This document shows, piece by piece, positions 1 through 6,734 of a DNA stretch of 7,812 nt. The notes below the pieces were generated by a model. The model did no database searches, was not told the DNA's origin, and saw only the letters and a program-made list of their open reading frames with translations. A program made the translations under genes and the position numbers. This stretch comes from Candidatus Zixiibacteriota bacterium (GTDB lineage: Bacteria; SM23-81; DAOVCL01): positions 1 to 7,812 of the forward strand of contig DAOVCL010000092.1 of NCBI GenBank assembly GCA_030670005.1, read 5' to 3'. The stretch's first letter is position 1, and each line of letters opens with the position of its first letter.

Positions 1-58
1 AGTCCGTGGTTGTATGTGGTTGGCTATTAAAAGAGAATCAGATCCTCTCAAAAAACCC
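1..58. other. Upstream flank, no assignable gene
   Basis: No gene can be supported here. On the + strand all three frames are open at the left edge. One closes at 28-30 (TAA), one at 60-62 (TGA), and one at 104-106 (TGA), which overlaps the ATG of the next gene as ATGA. Any of these could be the last codons of an upstream gene, but the peptides are too short to recognise. A 7-bp arm CTCTCAA (45-51) is complementary to TTGAGAG (96-102), and AAACCC (53-58) is complementary to GGGTTT (74-79). Inverted repeats this short are expected by chance in about 100 nt. Confidence 0.4.
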
Positions 59-87
59 TTGACAGAGGGAGGGGGGTTTGATAATAT
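59..87 (+). promoter_or_regulatory. Sigma70-like promoter of the secreted repeat protein
   Basis: A perfect -35 box TTGACA (59-64) is followed by TAATAT (82-87) at a 17-bp spacing, or by GATAAT (80-85) at 15 bp. The spacer contains the G-rich stretch GGGAGGGGGG (67-76). The predicted transcription start, about 93-96, lies only 7-10 nt before the ATG at 103, so the leader would be very short. The only Shine-Dalgarno-like bases, GAGAG (98-102), touch the start codon. The -35 match is seen directly; activity is inferred. Confidence 0.6.
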
Positions 88-102
88 CCTCTTAATTGAG
101 AG

Positions 103-2133
103 ATGAGGAAAAGACGGTTTGGTTTCTACGTTCTCTTGGGAGGGATTATCCTTTGGGGGGATCAGGGGGCATTTTGTCTCCATAACCTTTTGTTAGACGG
201 CCAGAAGGTGGATACGGTCTCGGTTGGCCAGCCATTTCTCCTATCCTTTGATTTGGAGAGGATGGGCGGCCAGGCAGGAGCAGAGATCTGGATGGATTTA
301 GATGGGGACCGACACATAGAGCCGGGAAGGGATTTCTTGATAACATCAGGCGAGGGGATGTTTAAAGATGGTGGGCCAGATGATCAGGATAGCTTACAAG
401 ATGGCTCCTTTAGGCGGATGATAAGGGGAAACTGGCCTCTTCCCGGAGGTTTTATCCTCAGGGCCTGGGATGATGGGATGAGCGATTCAGCATATCTTCT
501 CCAGATCCCAGTTAGCTCCGGGTATTCGATTTCTGGTATGGTGGCTAACCCCGTGGAGAAGGAGAGGTTGGTTGTCTATGCCTCCCTGGGAATGGGAACT
601 CCTCCAGCCGAAGAGGTTGCCTATGCAGCCTTCACTGACCAAAACGGGGATTACAGGATATGGGTTCCGGAGAACCTGGGGGTGCAAAATTGGCTGGTGG
701 GAAGCTTGGATATTATAGGGGTAGCCCCGGGATATATTTCTCCTGTTCCCCTTTCGGTTTTGGTTGATGGGGAGATCACCGGTGTGAATCTTGCTTACCA
801 GGAGGCCACGGCCTGGGTCCAGGGGAGGGTAATGGCCCAGGATGGAGAGGGGATCTCCGGGGTGAAGGTGGATGCCGAAGAGGAGGATGGGGGATTGAAT
901 CCATCGGTGATCAGTGATTCCCTGGGAGACTACCTGCTGGGTATCAAAGATGGAAGATGGACAATCGGTCTTGATGCAGATGACCTCATCCCAGACTATC
1001 TGGTCACTGAATCCCGTAAGATCAGGGTTGGCCAGGGCGATACCATCCTGTTGGATATTGTCTGTTTTAAGGCCAACGGGGTCATCTCCGGCACAGTTTA
1101 CACTAACCAGGTAAAGCCATCAGGGATGGAAATTGAGGGGTGGTGTGACTTTGGCTGGACAACCACCCGCACCGACACGGTAGGGGCTTATGCCCTACAG
1201 GTAGCCGATTCGGTCGGTGATTTTAGTTTAAGGGTAGAACCCCCTGAGGGCTTTTATGTAGAAGAGGGGCAGATGGATGGGGTCTTGGCGGGAGAGGAAA
1301 GGGCAAATTTTCATATCCTTCGAGCAGGGGCCTTTCTCCAGGGGTCGGTCTACGGCCAGAAAGGGAAGGGGATTCCCAGGGCCAGGGTCTCTGCCTGGGG
1401 GAAGAACGGCTCTTTTAGCACCCAGACAGACCATAGGGGATACTACAGGATATACGCACCTTCTGGCACTTATACCCTTCAGGTCCAAAAGGATGGTTAT
1501 CATACCGGAATCCGGCAGGATGTGGTGATAGAGAGGTCAGTTCTCACCAATGATTTCCTGCTGAACCGCCTTCCCGGTATGATATTTGGGCATATCTATG
1601 GCTCTGATGGTTCCCCCCTTCGGTCAGCATGGATCACCGCGGTTGATTCCCTTTCAGAGGACAACTTTTCCGTTAGTACGGACTGGAGTGGTTTCTATAG
1701 GCTCAGCACCCCTTATGCCACCCTCTCACTCACTGCTACTGCCTCTGGATATGAAGAGCAGAGGGAAGTAGGGATAACCCTCAATCCCTCCCATCCGGAT
1801 AGGGAGGTTAACTTCTACCTTCTGGCTTCAGGGGAAACCAAGAGAGCGGGGAAGCTGCTTCCTCCTCTCCTCTTTCCTAATCCCTTTAGTCAGGAGACGC
1901 TTATCCGGTTTTTTCTGAAGGGGAGGGGAGAGAGGGAGGTCAGAGTGGGGATCTACAACCCAGGAGGGGAGAGGGTCAAACTCCTTTTTAACGGCAAACT
2001 TCCCGCTGGGCCTTATCAGTTTGCCTGGAGGGGAAGGGATGAGGAGAGGGAAAAAGCCAAAAGTGGCCTATACTTTCTCAGGTTAGATGTAGGGGGTGAG
2101 AGATCAGTAAAAAAAATGTTCCTTATCCGCTGA
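103..2133 (+). CDS. Secreted multi-repeat protein with carboxypeptidase-regulatory-like domains and a C-terminal FlgD-Ig/T9SS-type sorting domain
   Basis: This 676-aa protein is probably exported and surface-bound or released; its ligand or partner is unknown. Residues 1-25 form a signal peptide (basic MRKRR, then a hydrophobic stretch); the Cys at 25 is preceded by Phe, so it is not a lipobox. Residues 26-138 are an N-terminal region with an Asp-rich DLDGD loop (65-69), reminiscent of calcium-binding loops. About five beta-sandwich repeats of the carboxypeptidase regulatory/transthyretin-like type follow, starting near 142, 238, 326, 411 and 492. Each opens with a G-x-V/I strand ('ISGMV', 'VQGRV', 'ISGTV', 'LQGSV', 'IFGHI') and has a central 'D..G.Y.L' strand. 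Residues 588-676 match the FlgD-Ig/T9SS sorting pattern: FPNPF (591-595), 'VGIYNPGGERV', 'AGPYQFAWRGRD', 'SGLYFLRL' and the end 'KKMFLIR'. There is no catalytic domain, so it is not a carboxypeptidase. It has its own promoter and is separated by 66 nt, with another promoter, from the pilus operon. A pilus-related adhesin role is only a guess from position. Confidence 0.8.
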   Translation: MRKRRFGFYVLLGGIILWGDQGAFCLHNLLLDGQKVDTVSVGQPFLLSFDLERMGGQAGAEIWMDLDGDRHIEPGRDFLITSGEGMFKDGGPDDQDSLQDGSFRRMIRGNWPLPGGFILRAWDDGMSDSAYLLQIPVSSGYSISGMVANPVEKERLVVYASLGMGTPPAEEVAYAAFTDQNGDYRIWVPENLGVQNWLVGSLDIIGVAPGYISPVPLSVLVDGEITGVNLAYQEATAWVQGRVMAQDGEGISGVKVDAEEEDGGLNPSVISDSLGDYLLGIKDGRWTIGLDADDLIPDYLVTESRKIRVGQGDTILLDIVCFKANGVISGTVYTNQVKPSGMEIEGWCDFGWTTTRTDTVGAYALQVADSVGDFSLRVEPPEGFYVEEGQMDGVLAGEERANFHILRAGAFLQGSVYGQKGKGIPRARVSAWGKNGSFSTQTDHRGYYRIYAPSGTYTLQVQKDGYHTGIRQDVVIERSVLTNDFLLNRLPGMIFGHIYGSDGSPLRSAWITAVDSLSEDNFSVSTDWSGFYRLSTPYATLSLTATASGYEEQREVGITLNPSHPDREVNFYLLASGETKRAGKLLPPLLFPNPFSQETLIRFFLKGRGEREVRVGIYNPGGERVKLLFNGKLPAGPYQFAWRGRDEEREKAKSGLYFLRLDVGGERSVKKMFLIR

Positions 2134-2139
2134 TTTTCC

Positions 2140-2169
2140 TTGACAAAAATATAGGGGATAAAGTATAGT
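2140..2169 (+). promoter_or_regulatory. Sigma70-like promoter of the pilMNOPQ operon
   Basis: A perfect TTGACA (2140-2145) is followed after 18 bp by TATAGT (2164-2169), 5/6 to consensus. Transcription would begin near 2175-2178, giving a leader of about 22-25 nt that includes the ribosome site AGGTGG (2190-2195), 4 nt before the pilM ATG. The box sits just after the stop codon of the preceding gene, with no clear terminator between them, so some read-through into the operon is possible. Confidence 0.7.
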
Positions 2170-2199
2170 AGAGTCAATTGCTAAAGAACAGGTGGATTT

Positions 2200-3252
2200 A
2201 TGGCAATCAGTTTGAGAAAAAAATCGATTATCGGATTGGACATAGGTGCCTATTCCCTCAAGCTGGCTGAGGTCTCAGGCACGAGGGAGAAGTTAACTCT
2301 CTCCAAATGGGGAATGAGGGAGCTCCCTCCCGAGGCCATAGTGGCGGGGGAGTTCAGGGACAGGGACCTCGTCCTTTTGCAGCTTCAGAACTTAATTGAT
2401 CAGTGCAATGTGAAGACAAAGGATGTGGTCTTCTCCATATCCGGCCATGGGGTGATCACCGACAGGCTGATAATGGATTACAAGAGCGGTGAGGAGGCCG
2501 AGCAGTCCATCCTCTTTGAGGCTGAGCAGAGGAGCCCGTTTGACACCGAGGATGTAACCCTTGACTATAACATTGTCTGGGTGGAGGAGGACAAGAGCAA
2601 GATGGTGGTGGTGATAGTGGCTGCCCGCAACGAGATATTGAACAGCTATCTTGAGCTCTTAGGGGATGCGGGTCTCAATCCGGTGATCATAGATGTGGAT
2701 GCCTTTGCCCTCCTCAATGCCTACGAGGTGAACTATCAGATAGATGTTGATCGCATATTGGCCTTAGTGAATATCGGGTTTGACAGCACAAATATAACCT
2801 TTATCAAGGATGGGGTCTACCATTCTATGAGGGATCTGGCCTCTGGGGGGAGGATGTTCTTTGAGTCTATTGGCAAGGAGCTAAATCTCAACCCCGACCT
2901 CACCGAGAAGGTGCTACGGGGGGAAGGGGTGGAGACGGTAGATCCCGATATGTTGAAGGCTATCATTGCCAGCACAGGCGATGAGCTGGCAGTTGATATA
3001 GAGGTGGCCTTCTCCTACTTCGAATCCGCTTCCAAAGCAGAGGCTATCGATTGGATAGTCTTGAGCGGAGGGGGTTCACTCATTCCCTTCCTCCCAGAAT
3101 ACCTCCAGGAGAAGCTTTCCATACCGGTGGAGATTTTTAACCCCTTGAGAAACATAAAGTTCGATGCTGCCCAGTTTCCTGGTCTGCAAGCGGAAAAGAT
3201 GGCCCCATTGATGGCCGTGCCCATAGGATTGGCCTGTAGAAAGGTCCTATAA
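2200..3252 (+). CDS. pilM: Type IV pilus assembly protein PilM (actin-like ATP-binding protein)
   Basis: PilM is a cytoplasmic actin-fold protein that binds ATP and docks on the cytoplasmic N-terminus of PilN, forming the base of the pilus alignment complex. The 350-aa length is normal for the family. The first phosphate-binding loop is seen as GLDIGAYSLKLAEV (12-25). A PilM signature, 'EQRSPFDTEDVTLDY', covers residues 99-113. 'AARNEILNSYLELL' followed by 'GLNPVIIDVDAFALLNA' lies at 131-164. The second phosphate loop, 'NIGFDSTNITFI', is at 191-202, and the adenosine motif 'VLSGGGSLIPFL' is at 287-298. The C-terminus 'PLMAVPIGLACR' also fits. There is no signal peptide or membrane segment. 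The ATG at 2200 is set by AGGTGG four bases upstream. It is the first gene of a five-gene operon, and pilN starts 1 nt after its stop. Confidence 0.95.
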   Translation: MAISLRKKSIIGLDIGAYSLKLAEVSGTREKLTLSKWGMRELPPEAIVAGEFRDRDLVLLQLQNLIDQCNVKTKDVVFSISGHGVITDRLIMDYKSGEEAEQSILFEAEQRSPFDTEDVTLDYNIVWVEEDKSKMVVVIVAARNEILNSYLELLGDAGLNPVIIDVDAFALLNAYEVNYQIDVDRILALVNIGFDSTNITFIKDGVYHSMRDLASGGRMFFESIGKELNLNPDLTEKVLRGEGVETVDPDMLKAIIASTGDELAVDIEVAFSYFESASKAEAIDWIVLSGGGSLIPFLPEYLQEKLSIPVEIFNPLRNIKFDAAQFPGLQAEKMAPLMAVPIGLACRKVL

Positions 3253-3253
3253 G

Positions 3254-3853
3254 ATGATAAAGATAAACCTTTTGCCCAGGGGGTTGAGGGAAGAGGGGAA
3301 GGGGTTAAGCAGGGGAACAGTTTATCTTATCGTTGCTTGTGTGGGGGTGATCCTGATTCTTTTTGGCCTCCTTCAATACGAGAAATTCAAGCTGAGAAAG
3401 GTCAAAGCGGATATAGCTACAGCTCAGAGAGAGACCCGAAGGCTTGCTTCCCAGATAAAAGTGGTAGAAAATCTGGAGAAGCTAAAGGCTGAGGTAGAGC
3501 AGAGAATGGGTGCTATAGATAAGCTCGATAAGAATAGGGCCTTCTGGACAAATCTTTTGGAGAAACTTAGTGTGGCAATTCCGGAGAACCTCTGGCTGAC
3601 CTCCTTCAAGGAGTCAGATGGGGGCGATACCCCTCAGGTTATCATTGAAGGGGAGAGCTATTCCCTCAACAATTTAGCTACCCTTATGCTCAGATTAAAC
3701 CGCACCTCTTTCTTTGATAATGTTGAGCTGAACTGGGTAAAACAGGTCCAGGAGGAGAAGAGGAAGACCTTCTCTTTTCAGGTTGCCTGCAACATGAGAG
3801 AGTGGAAACCCATCACCCCTCAGCCTAAAGCAGAAAAGAAGGGCAAGGGATAA
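3254..3853 (+). CDS. pilN: Type IV pilus inner-membrane protein PilN
   Basis: PilN is a bitopic inner-membrane protein: its short cytoplasmic tail binds PilM and its periplasmic domain pairs with PilO. The family motif INLLP lies at residues 4-8, the PilM-binding segment. One transmembrane helix spans about 22-41 (TVYLIVACVGVILILFGLL). A charged coiled coil covers roughly 43-90. The periplasmic ferredoxin-like domain begins around 'IPENLWLTSF' (109-118) and continues through 'IIEGESYSLNNLATLMLRLN'. The 199-aa length is typical. The C-terminal end (PKAEKKGKG) is lysine-rich. The start lies 1 nt after the pilM stop, with AAGG (3241-3244) as a likely ribosome site inside pilM, suggesting coupled translation. 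Confidence 0.93.
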   Translation: MIKINLLPRGLREEGKGLSRGTVYLIVACVGVILILFGLLQYEKFKLRKVKADIATAQRETRRLASQIKVVENLEKLKAEVEQRMGAIDKLDKNRAFWTNLLEKLSVAIPENLWLTSFKESDGGDTPQVIIEGESYSLNNLATLMLRLNRTSFFDNVELNWVKQVQEEKRKTFSFQVACNMREWKPITPQPKAEKKGKG

Positions 3854-3857
3854 GGCT

Positions 3858-4526
3858 ATGGATCTAAGAGACCCGAGGAACCAGAAGATAGTTATTGTCA
3901 TAATCATTATGTTGGGCGTTGTTTATCTATGGTATACCCAACTTTTTAAGCCGACCCAACGGGAGATAGGGGAGAAGAAGCTCCAATATCAGGTTATTTC
4001 TTCGAAACTGGAAACGGTAAAGCGTAAGGCTGAGAGCTTAGAGAGGCTGAAAGGAGACTATCAGAGGCTATTAACCCAATACAGGACGGTTAAACTTCTT
4101 CTTCCACTTCATAAACAGACTCCGGCCCTGCTGCGGAGACTCCATCGGGCTGCTGGTCAGGCTGAAGTTTACATTTCCGAGATGATCCCTCAGGCTCCCG
4201 TCCAGATCGACTTCTATGCGGCCAATCCATACTTAGTGAAGCTAAAAGGGGGATTTCATAGGCTGGGGAAATTCTTGACCTATGTGGCAAATTTTCCATT
4301 TATCGTCAACCTTTCTGAGGTGAAGATAGAAACCTTAGAGGAGGAAGAAAGCCCTAACACGATAGAGGCCGAGCTAAAACTTACTACCTACAACCTTTCC
4401 CCGGGGGAAAAGGAGATCGGCGAGGGAGGAGGGGAGAGACCTAAGGGAGGGATCTTGCAGAAACTAAAGCTGAGGAGGAAGGAGTTAGAATCGGGGTCAA
4501 GCGGCCAGAAGGGAGGGAAGAGATGA
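3858..4526 (+). CDS. pilO: Type IV pilus inner-membrane protein PilO, with charged C-terminal extension
   Basis: PilO is the partner of PilN; the heterodimer links PilM in the cytoplasm to PilP in the periplasm. A short cytoplasmic segment (1-9) is followed by a transmembrane helix (about 10-28, IVIVIIIMLGVVYLWY). A coiled coil covers 33-77. The 'LLP' turn is at 81-83, and the conserved periplasmic core contains 'GGFHRLGKFLTYVANFPFIV' (131-150). The fold should end near residue 180. Residues 181-222 are a Gly/Lys/Glu/Arg-rich tail, making the protein slightly longer than the usual ~200 aa. AAGGGA (3845-3850) lies 7 nt before the ATG, which follows the pilN stop by 4 nt. The last four bases overlap the next gene (ATGA at 4523-4526). 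Confidence 0.92.
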   Translation: MDLRDPRNQKIVIVIIIMLGVVYLWYTQLFKPTQREIGEKKLQYQVISSKLETVKRKAESLERLKGDYQRLLTQYRTVKLLLPLHKQTPALLRRLHRAAGQAEVYISEMIPQAPVQIDFYAANPYLVKLKGGFHRLGKFLTYVANFPFIVNLSEVKIETLEEEESPNTIEAELKLTTYNLSPGEKEIGEGGGERPKGGILQKLKLRRKELESGSSGQKGGKR

Positions 4527-5404
4527 GAAAGGCGCTCTTTTTTGGATTCCTGGCTCCCTTTCTCTTTTTGGTTACAGTTTGGGGCTCTCCGTCCTCCATT
4601 GTTAAGGACATTCAAATAGAGTGGAGCCAGAAGGAAGTTCTCCTCACCATCTTCTGTCAAGGGGAGATGAGCTACCAGATATGGGAGATGAGGAATCCGC
4701 CCCGGGTAGTTATTGACTTTGAGGATGCCAAGCACGCCCTGTCCCGGTTGAACTACCATCAACTTCCCCCCTGTGGCATAAAGGCGATTAGGACGAGTCA
4801 GTTTAGGCTCGACCCTCTTAGGGTGAGGGTGGTATTGGATCTTGAAAGGAAGGTTTCCTACCGGGTGGTGGATAACGGTAAAAACTTTAAGCTTCTCCTC
4901 CCTGGAGTTGATCTTCCTCGGTTTAAAACCTGGCTGGCCAGTCGGGCAGAGCCAAGAGGGAGAAAGATAACATCTGAGGAGAGAGCTGAAGGGAAAAAAG
5001 TAATTAAGAAAAAGCTGAAATCAGTTGTTCCGCCTAAGCCGCAGAAGGAGGAACTCCCCTCCTTTACCCCCAGGCGAGCTGTTCATTACTCCAGCGGCGG
5101 CCGCAGGGACCCCTTCCAGCCGCTTTGGAGGGAAGGGGAGGTGCAGTTTGGCTCAATTCCCCTACCAGATGTGGAGAGCCTGACCCTGGTGGGAATTTTG
5201 GAGGACTCCACTGGATTTCGCGCCCTCTTGGAGGGTCCCAGTGGTTATGGATATATACTGCGAAAAGGTGACCGGGTCAAAAACGGCTATGTGGCTGGGG
5301 TTACAAAGGAGAAGATTGTCTTTCAGGTGGTGGAGTATGGGTGGACGAGGACAGTAGTGCTTAGAATGAAGAGAACGAAGAAAAGCGAGGTTGGTTATGA
5401 GTAG
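4523..5404 (+). CDS. pilP: AMIN-PilP fusion: periplasmic connector between PilNO and the secretin
   Basis: This 293-aa periplasmic protein joins two modules normally found in different proteins. Residues 1-21 are a signal peptide (MRKA, then a hydrophobic run ending VWG) without a lipobox. Residues about 26-127 look like an AMIN domain: 'NPPRVVIDFEDA' (58-69), 'GIKAIRTSQF' (85-94), 'VRVVLDLE' (101-108) and 'FKLLLPG' (122-128). AMIN domains usually sit at the N-terminus of PilQ and bind peptidoglycan. Residues 129-190 are a Lys/Pro-rich linker. Residues 192-285 match the PilP beta domain: 'GRRDPFQPL' (193-201), 'LTLVGIL' (220-226) and 'GYGYILRKGDRV' (241-252). In canonical systems PilP is a lipoprotein binding PilNO and the PilQ N0 domain. 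GGGAGG (4511-4516) precedes the ATG by 6 nt. The start overlaps the pilO stop, and the 3' end overlaps pilQ by 8 nt. Domain assignments are by eye; the PilP part is the surer of the two. Confidence 0.85.
   Translation: MRKALFFGFLAPFLFLVTVWGSPSSIVKDIQIEWSQKEVLLTIFCQGEMSYQIWEMRNPPRVVIDFEDAKHALSRLNYHQLPPCGIKAIRTSQFRLDPLRVRVVLDLERKVSYRVVDNGKNFKLLLPGVDLPRFKTWLASRAEPRGRKITSEERAEGKKVIKKKLKSVVPPKPQKEELPSFTPRRAVHYSSGGRRDPFQPLWREGEVQFGSIPLPDVESLTLVGILEDSTGFRALLEGPSGYGYILRKGDRVKNGYVAGVTKEKIVFQVVEYGWTRTVVLRMKRTKKSEVGYE
5387..5390 (+). promoter_or_regulatory. Ribosome-binding site deciding the pilQ start
   Basis: GAGG at 5387-5390 lies 6 nt before the ATG at 5397 but directly abuts the in-frame TTG at 5391. 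This spacing favours ATG 5397 as the secretin start. The choice drops two residues and does not affect the signal peptide. Confidence 0.6.
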
Positions 5405-6662
5405 AAAGATGCTTGCTTTGGCCCTGATCTTTGGCCTGGGGCTGGCTTTGAGTTGCATAGGCAACCTTTATTCCCAGGAGCAAGTTCCTTCCTCAGTGGG
5501 GTCGATTAAAAGCCTCAACTTGCAGCATGCTGATATCCATTCGGCGCTCGATTTCCTCTCCAGTTATAGCGGGGTGAACATCGTGGCTGGTCCTACAGTA
5601 GAGGGGGAGATTACCCTGCAGATAAGGGATGTGACCTGGCGTCAGGCCTTGAATATTATCACCGAGACGAATGGCTTAGTGGTAGTGGAGGGGGAGAACT
5701 ACTTAAGGGTCTTACCTCAAAAGGACTTCATTGCCGAGGAGATGGCCAGGGGGAAGTATGAGGCGGATAAGGCCAACCTGGGAAAACTGGAGACAAGGGT
5801 CTTCTATATCAGCCATGGCAGGGCCAGGGCCCTCTCCAGAAGCCTTAAAGACCTTACCTCCTCCCGGGGGAAGATAGAGGTGGATGAGAGAACAAACTCC
5901 CTCATCATCATGGATCGTCCGGACAACCTGGAGACGATGTCAGCCCTCATAGATAGCCTGGACAGGGAGACCCCTCAGATTCGCATAGAAGCCAAACTCT
6001 TAGAGATAGACACCTCCACACTCTGGGAGCTGGGAATTGACTGGTCAGCGATAAGAGGAGGCAGCAACCCCTTAGAGGTTTCCCAAAGTACTGCCGGGGA
6101 GGTTACCCAGGCAATTGGAAAGTTCACCTATGGGACCGTGAGAAACAGCTATGACTTAAATGCCGCTATCGCCAGCCTGGCCAGCCAGAACAAAGCGCAA
6201 ATTCTGGCTCAGCCTTCCATATCCACAATGGACAATCAGACCGCCACCATCCTTATGGGTCAGGAGATTCCCCTGAAGATGTTTGACCAGGCGGGTAATG
6301 TGGTCATCAAGATGTATCAGGTGGGCACCAAACTCATCGTTACCCCTCATGTCACCTCCCCCACCAAGATACTTATGCATCTTCGTCCGGAGAGGAGTTC
6401 CTATAGCTATGATCCCAATGGGATAATCATCTCCACTCAGAAGGCAGAGACAAATGTGGTTGTCTCAGATGGAGAGACAGTAGTCATTGGCGGTTTGACC
6501 AATCAGGAGAAGAAATCGGTTCAGAAGGGGATCCCCATTCTGAAGGACATACCCCTTCTGGGAATGCTCTTCAGGTATACGAAGCACGAAACGGTTACCA
6601 ACGACCTGGTTATATTCGTTACCCCCCATCTGGTTAAATCTGATGAGGTAGGCCAGAAGTAG
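5397..6662 (+). CDS. pilQ: Type IV pilus secretin PilQ, short form (N0-N1-secretin)
   Basis: PilQ is the outer-membrane multimeric channel through which the pilus leaves the cell. It is 421 aa from ATG 5397, much shorter than proteobacterial PilQ (roughly 600-700 aa). Residues 1-26 form a signal peptide. A Cys at 20 (LALSC) is a poor lipobox match, so lipidation is doubtful. The N0/STN-like domain covers about 37-107 ('LNLQHADIHSALDFLS..GVNIV', 'VTWRQALNII'). The N1 domain covers about 131-195 ('TRVFYISHGRARALSRSLKDL', 'DERTNSLIIMDRP'). The secretin core runs from about 197 to 413, with 'LAQPSISTMDNQTATILMGQEIP', 'VGTKLIVTPHVT' (309-320), 'VVSDGETVVIGGL' (356-367), 'IPILKDIPLLGMLFR' (379-393) and 'VIFVTPHLV' at the end. 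No N-terminal AMIN domain is present; one lies on the preceding gene product instead. The gene overlaps the AMIN-PilP gene by 8 nt and is followed by a strong terminator. Confidence 0.94.
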   Translation: MSRKMLALALIFGLGLALSCIGNLYSQEQVPSSVGSIKSLNLQHADIHSALDFLSSYSGVNIVAGPTVEGEITLQIRDVTWRQALNIITETNGLVVVEGENYLRVLPQKDFIAEEMARGKYEADKANLGKLETRVFYISHGRARALSRSLKDLTSSRGKIEVDERTNSLIIMDRPDNLETMSALIDSLDRETPQIRIEAKLLEIDTSTLWELGIDWSAIRGGSNPLEVSQSTAGEVTQAIGKFTYGTVRNSYDLNAAIASLASQNKAQILAQPSISTMDNQTATILMGQEIPLKMFDQAGNVVIKMYQVGTKLIVTPHVTSPTKILMHLRPERSSYSYDPNGIIISTQKAETNVVVSDGETVVIGGLTNQEKKSVQKGIPILKDIPLLGMLFRYTKHETVTNDLVIFVTPHLVKSDEVGQK

Positions 6663-6686
6663 CGAAGGTTTGATACTTTTCCTCCA

Positions 6687-6716
6687 GGGGGAGCCCCTTC
6701 AGGCTCCCCCTTTTTT
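6687..6716 (+). terminator. Intrinsic terminator of the pilMNOPQ operon
   Basis: A perfect 9-bp GC-rich stem, GGGGGAGCC (6687-6695) with GGCTCCCCC (6702-6710), closes a 6-nt loop and is followed at once by six T residues (6711-6716). It lies 25 nt after the pilQ stop. A second pairing encloses it: TAGCGAA (6660-6666, including the stop codon) with TTCGCTA (6715-6721). There is no T-run on the opposite side, so it works in the + direction only. Confidence 0.95.
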
Positions 6717-6734
6717 CGCTAAGCTTTCTTGTGC

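Noticed and set aside
2..106. Frame open from the left edge to TGA 104-106, overlapping the next ATG, as the end of an upstream gene
   Set aside because: The 34-codon peptide shows no recognisable family and runs through a good promoter; two other frames are equally open at the edge.
103..180. Lipoprotein signal (GAFC) in the secreted repeat protein
   Set aside because: Phe at the position before Cys is incompatible with a lipobox; an ordinary signal peptide is more likely.
146..346. Minus-strand open frames inside the secreted protein gene and the pil genes
   Set aside because: They lie opposite clearly conserved coding sequence, have no ribosome sites, and have proline/serine-rich composition typical of antisense shadows of a G-rich strand.
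103..2133. Annotating the 676-aa protein as a carboxypeptidase
   Set aside because: Only the regulatory-like beta-sandwich domains are present; there is no zinc-binding catalytic domain.
4388..4762. 124-aa minus-strand open frame across the pilO/pilP junction
   Set aside because: Both genes beneath it are well supported and its product is low-complexity Pro/Ser/Leu sequence with no family resemblance.
5391..5396. TTG at 5391 as the pilQ start, adding two residues
   Set aside because: The ribosome site GAGG (5387-5390) touches TTG but lies 6 nt before ATG 5397, which also gives a normal signal-peptide start.
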